64,000 nt of DNA from Mesostigma viride (lineage: Eukaryota; Streptophyta; Mesostigmatophyceae; Mesostigmatales; Mesostigmataceae): positions 15,001 through 79,000 of the forward strand of contig RPFO01000532.1 of the NCBI GenBank assembly GCA_009746045.1. Reading direction: 5' to 3'. The notes under the pieces are model-generated. The model made no database searches, was not told the origin of the DNA, and was given only the letters and a program-made list of their open reading frames with translations. Below are positions 27,576 through 35,335 of the stretch, piece after piece. Numbering within the stretch: the stretch's first letter is position 1; every line of letters starts with the position of its first letter. The translations under genes were made by a program, and so were the position numbers.

Positions 27576-28678
27576 ATGTCCACAGTGACAGCCCCAGACC
27601 GGAATTTCCTAGCGAAACTCAAGCAAGCAGCCAAGGAGGGATGCACCCCAAAGGAGGCCGCCACTGCGGTTCAGAAGATCCTAGGGGAGGGGAACTGGCT
27701 AGAGCGGATCCAGAAGCTCACTCCGGGGCGTGCCAAGAACGTCATGGACGTCCTGGAGGAACGGGGGTTTGTCAGCGACTGGGATGGGGAGGAGGCCCTG
27801 GCCGATGTGCTAGCAGCGCAACTGGGGGAGGCTATTGCAGAGCCGGACCCACCAGTGTCAGCAGGTGCGGTGGGAACGGGGGGTGTTCCCCCTTCGGCAG
27901 GTGGAAGCGGAGGGGCGGGGCATGGTGGAGCGGGCGCTGGGGAGGACGATGGCGCTCCTGGGGCGATCGACCAGGCTGTGGCGGACCTGGACCGAAACCT
28001 AGGTCGGCTGCTGGGGACCGAGACGGGCTATGCAACGCCAGCTGGAGGGCTTCCATCCCGGCCGGGCAACGCCCGCACTGGCGGAGATATTGGCGACCTA
28101 ATATCGGCTATGTCGAAGCTGCTGGACCAGGCAAAGACTCCAGCAGCTGCAAGCCCAGCCGCAGCGACGACTGCTGGCAGGCTGGCGCGCACGAAGGGGG
28201 TGGCGCTGAGTGGGCATGCAGTGCCGGTGCTGGTGAGCAACATGCTGGAGGCGGTGCTGCCGGGAATGCTGGACTACGCGGAGAGCGTGGGGGGGAAGTC
28301 CATCCGTGCATCGTTAATGCTGACGATGCACGGCAGCTCAGCCAGCGGGGAGAGGCGGATGCTGCTCCTGCAGATGGCAGGAATTCTGGACACGATGGTG
28401 ACAGAATTTGGCTACTGGGCCACGCCACGCTCCGAAGTAATTCTGGAGCTGGCAGCAGCCGAGTACCTGGCAAAGCTGATCACGGCATGCCAGCTGGTGG
28501 ATGTGGGGTCGACGGGTGGAAGGGGACGCCGTCGGCAATGCTGCCATTCCAGGAGGGTGGAGCAATGCTGGCGTCTCCGGCGGTGCGGGCGGCGATGAGC
28601 ATGGGGAAGCTGCAGCACAAGCTGGAGCAGGGTCCCGGCAAGAAGGGGCAGGGCGGCCCGTCCAACAACAACAAGTGA
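27576..28678 (+). pseudogene. Element P1 ORF1, Gag-like, frameshifted
   Basis: Probable nucleocapsid-like protein: it precedes the RT ORF, has a charged helical N-terminus, a Gly/Ala-rich linker near residues 96-130, a conserved C-terminal half and a basic Lys/Gly/Asn tail. No CCHC zinc knuckle is visible. The intact version (copy 3) has 367 residues. Here one T is missing near 28517 (GGGTGGAAGG against GGGTTGGAAGG), so translation leaves frame at about residue 314 and stops at 28598; the original frame resumes to the old stop at 28678. The Gag assignment rests on position, not on family recognition. The same deletion is in copy 2. Confidence 0.75.
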
Positions 28679-28874
28679 GGGAGCGGTGCCTTCTTCCACT
28701 ACCTCTTCCAGCACCCCTGCCACCTCGTGACTGGTGGCAGCAGGTACGCTCAGGCCGTAGGCGCGATAGGATGAGTCGGGCTTTTAATGCTCGCACACTA
28801 GCCTGTCAGACGGTTAGGGCGTTAAACTGGATGGGGGGGGGGGGCGAGACCCGCCTGCTGTAGATTCAGCCCGT

Positions 28875-31805
28875 GTGCCCGGGCCTCTGCAGCAGGCGGC
28901 CCTAGATGGGATCGATGATGCTTGCAGGTCCTTTGTCCGCCGGAACGGTGGTTCCGTAGCGGCAATGGCAGGATCTGTAGTGGATGGGGGTGAATATGCT
29001 GAAGGAGCCCCTTACGAACCGTTAGTGGCCGCACGCTTGGCTTTGCCTGGTCCGGGGGAAGGTGGCCAAGTGGATGTGCTGAACTTACTACCCCCCTCTT
29101 GGGGAGCAATTTTGAATGATGAGAGTAGGATGGTACGGACGCTGAGCCCAGCAGAGCGGATCTTGCAGAAGTCGATGCGGATCTCGCGGGGGTGTAGCAT
29201 GGAGGAGTTCGCGCGGGTTTGCACGGTGTGTGTGGAGAGGGGGATTTTGGGTGGATTTTTTGAGGAGGAGCCGCCTATGGTGAACGGTACTTTTGGGGTC
29301 GGAAAGCCCGACGGCCGTATACGGCTGATTGTGGACAACCGGCGTGGCAACATGCCACTACCTGATCCTATGCCCGCTTTTTTACCACACCTTGGCGTGA
29401 TTTGCGATTTGCCCACGCGCGCTGGGGAGGATGTTTTTGGGGGCGTATCAGATTTGGATTCGTACTACAACAGACTCCGCCTGCCAGTTTGGATGCGGCG
29501 GTACTGTGCGTGGATGCCGGTGTGGTCGGATCTGGTGGGCCTGAGTGGGGCTCGTCGGAAGGTGTGGCCGTGGATGTTGTGCTGGCCAATGGGCAACAAG
29601 CTGGCCGTCGCGGTGGCCCAGTGTGTGCATCAGTCTGTGTTGTACCGCTGTGGCCCCAAGCCGCCGTTGGAGGCTAGTCGTGGGCTGAGCATCAACATGT
29701 CCGCGCTGATCCTGGTGGCGGAGGCCAACGAGGCGGGGGAGACCGTCCGGCTGAGGCTGGAGGAGGACCCTGCTGCGCCCTTGGCGCCCTCGCCGTGCTT
29801 CGAATCTCGGCAGGATCTGGAAGGTATGCATGCTGTGACGATCGATGACCTCCATTTCACCCACTGTGCGTCGGTGGATGGGGTGAATCAGCAGCTAGAT
29901 CGTGTTCAGGCTGCCTACGCCGCTGTTGGGCTGGTGCAGAAGTCTGACAAGGTGGTACGGGCGACAGCAGAGCAGACTGGTGTGCAGGCGGTGGGGGTCA
30001 TTCACCAAAGGGATGGTGACGTGGTGCCTGTTCCTGAGCGTGTGGTGGCAGTTATCGCCGCTACTCATAGAATCTTAGATCGCGGGTTTACATACTACCG
30101 CGAACTTAGTTCTGTGCTTGGGAAGTGGGTGTGGATGCATCTGCTGTGCCGCCCCATGCTTTCGGTGTGGTCTGAGACGTACCGGCTGCTAGCAGCCATG
30201 AATGCCTCCCTGCCTGGGCGCCGCTGGCGCCTCCCTGCGGGGGCCCGCCAGGAGCTTCAGGCGGCGATCGACCTGGCCCCCTTTTTGAGGGCGGCCAGGG
30301 CCCGGCCCCTTTCTGACCGGGTCGTCGCAAGTGATGCGAGCGGCTCCGGCGGTGGGGTGGTCTACAGGGACCTGCCTGGGGCCGATTGTGCCCGGCTGGC
30401 GACCCGGCGCGAAGCGCGGGGGTGGCGGACGACAGCTTTAACGTCTGGGGAGGACTGGGACCTGGAGCGCATGGAGGAGGGGGACTACAGCCTGCTGGAT
30501 AGTGGCCACTGGCGTACGGCACTGTCCTACCGGTGGCGGGGGCAGCCTAACCACATCAACGTCAAGGAGGCGATTGCTGCGACACAGGGGGTCGAGTGGT
30601 CGTGCCGGACCAAGGCGTGTCGGGGTAAGCGAGTCGTCCGGCTCGTAGACTCCAGTGCTGTGGTGGGGGCGTTTGTCAGAGGGCGGTCGTCTTCCTACCG
30701 TCTCAACCAGCTGGTTCGACGCTACTGCGCTCTGTCACTGGCTGGCGACATGCAGAGCCACTGGGTCTGGGTGGCTACCGACCACAACCCAGCTGACAAG
30801 GCCAGTCGGCGTGGCGCTTGGGTTCCTGACTTGACCCGGTGTGGTGACGTGCATCCCAACCCTGGGCCTGAGGGGGCGCGACGCCCTCGGGACTTGGCAC
30901 TTTTGGAGGGCACAGTCAACCCTGTGTCTACCTTGCCAGCGTACCGACGTGCGGCGGCTGTCTACGTGGCGTGGGCGCCACCTGGCCCTGTCGACCCAGC
31001 TGACGCCGAAGCCATTTTCTGTGAGTGGATTTCTGCTGTCTACCATGCCAGAGGCGGGCGGGGGCGTACCTTATGCCAGCATGCCAAGGCCTGTCTGCAC
31101 CTGTACTACCCCGACATTGTTCGGAATTGGGTACTGGCGGACCGCCTGCTAGCAGGTTGGCAGCGGCTTGTTCCGGCTGTCAGCCCTCCGCCTATGCCCT
31201 GGCGCCTTTGCTATTTCACTGCCCTGTTGCTAGTTTCACGTCGACAGGTGCATTTGAGTGCGTTGATTATTATTGCTTTCCAGCAGTATTTACGCATTAG
31301 CGAGGCGCTAGGGCTGCGGGTTCGGGATGTGGCTCATCCCGGCCACCCCCTTCTCGAGCCAGGGCCCATGGTCGGTGCCCTTGTGCTGCGCAACCCCAAA
31401 ACTGCGCAGGGGGCGGCCCAGCACGTCCTCGTCCGGGATCCACTTTCTTTGTGGCTCCTGCGACGTCTGACGGCTGGCCAGCCCCCGGATGCACTCCTCT
31501 TTCGAGGCTTAACGTACAGCCAGGCTAGGCAGCAGTGGGAGGCTGTGCAGGCCCGCATGAGCATCCCAGGGATGTTTTCTTTTCACAGCCTCCGGCATGG
31601 GGGGGCGACGCACGACGCCATCGCTGGCGAGTCGCCGGAGGCCATCCAGCTGCGCGGCCGGTGGGCTTCGGCCCTCTCGGTCACGCGCTACATTGGCCTC
31701 CACCGCAGCCTCCTGGGGCGCGACATCCCACCCGCCCTCTGGGCTCAGGCCCTGGGTTTTGACCCAGCGGCTTTCCGGCGCCACTTCGGTGGCGTCGAGT
31801 TTTGA
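28875..31805 (+). CDS. Element P1 ORF2: reverse transcriptase-RNase H-tyrosine recombinase polyprotein
   Basis: 976 codons counted from a GTG. The frame opens after TAG at 28815 and the first in-frame ATG is at 28965 (codon 31), so the real start is undecided. RT (about 135-400): GRIRLIVDNRR, motif A SDLDSYYNRL with Asp193, motif B WPMGNKLAVAVAQ, motif C TIDDLHF with Asp324/Asp325, then GLVQKSDKV. RNase H (about 480-650): VVASDASGSGGG (Asp487), Glu565, Asp592 and DHNPADKASR (Asp641). A 2A-like DVHPNPGP spans 658-665. Recombinase (about 670-976): Arg807 in YLRISEALGL, His904 and Arg907 in FHSLRHGG, Trp930 in GRW, nucleophile Tyr939 in TRYIGL. All catalytic residues are present. It copies the element RNA and inserts the DNA product by strand exchange. 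Confidence 0.93.
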   Translation: MPGPLQQAALDGIDDACRSFVRRNGGSVAAMAGSVVDGGEYAEGAPYEPLVAARLALPGPGEGGQVDVLNLLPPSWGAILNDESRMVRTLSPAERILQKSMRISRGCSMEEFARVCTVCVERGILGGFFEEEPPMVNGTFGVGKPDGRIRLIVDNRRGNMPLPDPMPAFLPHLGVICDLPTRAGEDVFGGVSDLDSYYNRLRLPVWMRRYCAWMPVWSDLVGLSGARRKVWPWMLCWPMGNKLAVAVAQCVHQSVLYRCGPKPPLEASRGLSINMSALILVAEANEAGETVRLRLEEDPAAPLAPSPCFESRQDLEGMHAVTIDDLHFTHCASVDGVNQQLDRVQAAYAAVGLVQKSDKVVRATAEQTGVQAVGVIHQRDGDVVPVPERVVAVIAATHRILDRGFTYYRELSSVLGKWVWMHLLCRPMLSVWSETYRLLAAMNASLPGRRWRLPAGARQELQAAIDLAPFLRAARARPLSDRVVASDASGSGGGVVYRDLPGADCARLATRREARGWRTTALTSGEDWDLERMEEGDYSLLDSGHWRTALSYRWRGQPNHINVKEAIAATQGVEWSCRTKACRGKRVVRLVDSSAVVGAFVRGRSSSYRLNQLVRRYCALSLAGDMQSHWVWVATDHNPADKASRRGAWVPDLTRCGDVHPNPGPEGARRPRDLALLEGTVNPVSTLPAYRRAAAVYVAWAPPGPVDPADAEAIFCEWISAVYHARGGRGRTLCQHAKACLHLYYPDIVRNWVLADRLLAGWQRLVPAVSPPPMPWRLCYFTALLLVSRRQVHLSALIIIAFQQYLRISEALGLRVRDVAHPGHPLLEPGPMVGALVLRNPKTAQGAAQHVLVRDPLSLWLLRRLTAGQPPDALLFRGLTYSQARQQWEAVQARMSIPGMFSFHSLRHGGATHDAIAGESPEAIQLRGRWASALSVTRYIGLHRSLLGRDIPPALWAQALGFDPAAFRRHFGGVEF
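30846..30869 (+). other. 2A-like ribosome-skipping motif in ORF2 of P1
   Basis: Encodes DVHPNPGP (residues 658-665), close to the 2A consensus D(V/I)ExNPGP with His in place of Glu. It lies between the last RNase H motif and the recombinase. The same motif occurs at 37307-37330, 52697-52720 and 57926-57949. Activity is inferred from the motif only. Confidence 0.6.
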
Positions 31806-32000
31806 CGTCCTCCTGTTTTTACCTCTCGTCTTTTAGCTATCAACTGACCTCACCCTTGTGTGGGAGGTCAGGGGGGAAATGGTTTAACTAACCCGAGGGT
31901 GAACCTGGGTTGGGACAAAGTACCCCCATAGCTAGGTAGTTTAAGTTTTCTTTTTTGCATGTCCTACGTATTTTCGGCTGTTAGCCATGTAAGGAGATGT

Positions 32001-32195
32001 GGGTAGAGCAGGGGCACAGCTGCTGTGGGCTGGCCCTGCACATTCACATAGTGTGCTCACCCTAGCATACAGATGGCCGTGTTGCCATCTGGTAGACATG
32101 TCTGTGTTATTCCACCGTATAGAGCTAGCACACATATTGTAATAAATTTGATGTTTTGTGGTGATGCATGCAAAGCAAGGCAAGGCCAGAAATGG
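32001..32195 (+). repeat. Element P1 B1 repeat
   Basis: 195 bp, repeated as B2 at 32430-32624. It contains TGTAATAAA at 32138-32146 and joins A2 through AT at 32196-32197. Confidence 0.93.
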
Positions 32196-32197
32196 AT

Positions 32198-32405
32198 TTG
32201 GTGAGCTATGCTCATTTTATCTATGACTAACCTGCTGAGCGGAGAATGCAACGCCGTATAGCACCAAAAGAAAAAATAATTTTAGAAAAAATATTTTTTG
32301 TGCTGGCACCCGTACCCCAGCCACCCAGGTAGGGGTTGGCTGGAGAGGTGGTTGCTATAAAGGGTGGGCTTCCATTCTAGGGAAGCAGGTTGTTTTCTTT
32401 TGCCT
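32198..32405 (+). repeat. Element P1 A2 repeat
   Basis: 208-bp direct repeat of A1, starting TTGGTGAGC and ending TTTTGCCT. B1-AT-A2 resembles the end-to-end joint expected in a circular intermediate. Confidence 0.93.
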
Positions 32406-32429
32406 CCCACCCGCCCACCCTGGCAAAAG
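32406..32429 (+). other. C-rich/G4 linker between A2 and B2 of element P1
   Basis: Begins CCCACCCGCCCACCCTGGC. The minus strand carries four GGG tracts with one-base loops. Copy 3 has the same linker at 54258-54282 and element E1 has a near-identical one. Confidence 0.8.
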
Positions 32430-32624
32430 GGGTAGAGCAGGGGCACAGCTGCTGTGGGCTGGCCCTGCACATTCACATAGTGTGCTCACCCTAGCATACA
32501 GATGGCCGTGTTGCCATCTGGTAGACATGTCTGTGTTATTCCACCGTATAGAGCTAGCACACATATTGTAATAAATTTGATGTTTTGTGGTGATGCATGC
32601 AAAGCAAGGCAAGGCCAGAAATGG
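32430..32624 (+). repeat. Element P1 B2 repeat (3' end)
   Basis: 195-bp copy of B1. TGTAATAAA at 32567-32575 combines a green-algal TGTAA and an AATAAA-like poly(A) signal. The end is AAATGG, then AT, then satellite. Confidence 0.92.
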
Positions 32625-33758
32625 ATACTGTAGTATGGGTTCATCCATAAGTATTGGATTATCTCTAAATACTGTAGTATGGGTTCATCCATTAGTATTG
32701 GATTATCTCTAAATACTGTAGTATGGGTTCATCCATAAGTATGGGTTCATCTCTAAATACTGTAGTATGGGATCATCCATAAGTATTGGATCATCTCTAA
32801 ATACTGTAGTATGGGATCATCTCTAAATACTGTAGTATGGGTCCATCCATAAGTATTGGATTATCTCTAAATACTGTAGTATGGGTTTATCCATAAGTAT
32901 TGGATTATCTCTAAATACTGTAGTATGGGATCATCCATAAGTATTGGATCATCTCTAAATACTGTAGTATGGGATCATCTCTAAATACTGTAGTATGGGA
33001 TCATCCATAAGTATTGGATTATCTCTAAATACTGTAGTATGGGTTCATCCATAAGTATTGGATTATCTCTAAATACTGTAGTATGGGTTCATCCATTAGT
33101 ATTGGATTATCTCTAAATACTGTAGTATGGGTTCATCCATAAGTATGGGTTCATCTCTAAATACTGTAGTATGGGATCATCCATAAGTATTGGATCATCT
33201 CTAAATACTGTAGTATGGGATCATCTCTAAATACTGTAGTATGGGTTCATCTCTAAATACTGTAGTATGGGATCATCTCTAAATAATGTAGTATGGGTTT
33301 ATCCATAAGTATTGGATTATCTCTAAATAATGTAGTATGGGATCATCCATAAGTATTGGATCATCTCTAAATACTGTAGTATGGGATCATCCATAAGTAT
33401 TGAATCATCTCTAAATACTGTAGTATGGGATCATCTCTAAATACTGTGGTATGGGATCATCTCTAAATACTGTAGTATGGGATCATCCATAAGTATTGGA
33501 TTATCTCTAAATACTGTAGTATGGGATCATCTCTAAATACTGTAGTATGGGATCATCCATAAGTATGGGATCATCTCTAAATACTGTAGTATGGGATCAT
33601 CTCTAAATACTGTAGTATGGGTCCATCCATAAGTATGGGTTCATCTCTAAATACTGTAGTATGGGATCATCTCTAAATACTGTAGTATGGGATCATCCAT
33701 AAGTATTGGATCATCTCTAAATACTGTAGTATGGGTTCATCTCTAAATACTGTAGTAT
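32625..33758 (+). repeat. Satellite array block 3
   Basis: 1.13 kb of A/B modules between element P copies 1 and 2. The part near 33000-33340 is nearly identical to 16640-16975 at an offset of 16363 bp. Confidence 0.97.
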
Positions 33759-33968
33759 TTGGTGAGCTATGCTCATTTTATCTATGACTAACCTGGTGAG
33801 CGGAGAATGCAACGCCGTATAGCACCAAAAGAAAAAATAATTTTAGAAAAAAAATATTTTTTGTGCTGGCACCCGTACCCCAGCCACCCAGGTAGGGGTT
33901 GGCTGGAGAGGTGGTTGCTATAAAGGGTGGGCTTCCATTCTAGGGAAGCAGGTTGTTTTCTTTTGCCT
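33759..33968 (+). repeat. Element P2 A1 repeat
   Basis: 210-bp A repeat with terminal hairpin and TATAAAG. It differs from copy 1 by single bases (CTGGTGAGCGG for CTGCTGAGCGG). Confidence 0.92.
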
Positions 33969-34036
33969 GAGAACCTCACGTGACCACAACACAAAAAACA
34001 AAACGCAAGATAACACATCAAGCAGTATAACCTACC

Positions 34037-35139
34037 ATGTCCACAGTGACAGCCCCAGACCGGAATTTCCTAGCGAAACTCAAGCAAGCAGCCAAGGAGG
34101 GATGCACCCCAAAGGAGGCCGCCACTGCGGTTCAGAAGATCCTAGGGGAGGGGAACTGGCTAGAGCGGATCCAGAAGCTCACTCCGGGGCGTGCCAAGAA
34201 CGTCATGGACGTCCTGGAGGAACGGGGGTTTGTCAGCGACTGGGATGGGGAGGAGGCCCTGGCCGATGTGCTAGCAGCGCAACTGGGGGAGGCTATTGCA
34301 GAGCCGGACCCACCAGTGTCAGCAGGTGCGGTGGGAACGGGGGGTGTTCCCCCTTCGGCAGGTGGAAGCGGAGGGGCGGGGCATGGTGGAGCGGGCGCTG
34401 GGGAGGACGATGGCGCTCCTGGGGCGATCGACCAGGCTGTGGCGGACCTGGACCGAAACCTAGGTCGGCTGCTGGGGACCGAGACGGGCTATGCAACGCC
34501 AGCTGGAGGGCTTCCATCCCGGCCGGGCAACGCCCGCACTGGCGGAGATATTGGCGACCTAATATCGGCTATGTCGAAGCTGCTGGACCAGGCAAAGACT
34601 CCAGCAGCTGCAAGCCCAGCCGCAGCGACGACTGCTGGCAGGCTGGCGCGCACGAAGGGGGTGGCGCTGAGTGGGCATGCAGTGCCGGTGCTGGTGAGCA
34701 ACATGCTGGAGGCGGTGCTGCCGGGAATGCTGGACTACGCGGAGAGCGTGGGGGGGAAGTCCATCCGTGCATCGTTAATGCTGACGATGCACGGCAGCTC
34801 AGCCAGCGGGGAGAGGCGGATGCTGCTCCTGCAGATGGCAGGAATTCTGGACACGATGGTGACAGAATTTGGCTACTGGGCCACGCCACGCTCCGAAGTA
34901 ATTCTGGAGCTGGCAGCAGCCGAGTACCTGGCAAAGCTGATCACGGCATGCCAGCTGGTGGATGTGGGGTCGACGGGTGGAAGGGGACGCCGTCGGCAAT
35001 GCTGCCATTCCAGGAGGGTGGAGCAATGCTGGCGTCTCCGGCGGTGCGGGCGGCGATGAGCATGGGGAAGCTGCAGCACAAGCTGGAGCAGGGTCCCGGC
35101 AAGAAGGGGCAGGGCGGCCCGTCCAACAACAACAAGTGA
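34037..35139 (+). pseudogene. Element P2 ORF1, Gag-like, frameshifted
   Basis: Same protein as ORF1 of copy 1, with the same missing T (near 34978). The frame is lost at about residue 314 and ends at 35059; the original stop is at 35139. A shared deletion suggests that copies 1 and 2 descend from one defective parent, the Gag-like protein perhaps being supplied in trans. Confidence 0.75.
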
Positions 35140-35335
35140 GGGAGCGGTGCCTTCTTCCACTACCTCTTCCAGCACCCCTGCCACCTCGTGACTGGTGGCA
35201 GCAGGTACGCTCAGGCCGTAGGCGCGATAGGATGAGTCGGGCTTTTAATGCTCGCACACTAGCCTGTCAGACGGTTAGGGCGTTAAACTGGATGGGGGGG
35301 GGGGGCGAGACCCGCCTGCTGTAGATTCAGCCCGT

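Larger units (their letters stand above)
27298..32624 (+). mobile_element. Element P copy 1: complete PAT-like tyrosine-recombinase retrotransposon
   Basis: 5327 bp ordered A1 (27298-27507), Gag-like ORF1, ORF2 (RT-RNase H-YR), B1 (32001-32195), A2 (32198-32405), linker, B2 (32430-32624). Split direct repeats, a tyrosine recombinase instead of a DDE integrase, and absence of target-site duplication place it with PAT/TOC3-like members of the DIRS order. Left flank TCTCTAAAT and right flank ACTGTAGTAT rebuild one satellite module. AT occurs at 27296-27297, 32196-32197 and 32625-32626. A stem CTGACCTC/GAGGTCAG follows ORF2 at 31844-31871. ORF1 carries a one-base deletion; ORF2 is intact. Confidence 0.93.

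Noticed and set aside
32198-32624. A second, deleted copy of element P after copy 1
   Set aside because: It is the A2-linker-B2 end of the same element; the same arrangement recurs in copy 3 and in element E.
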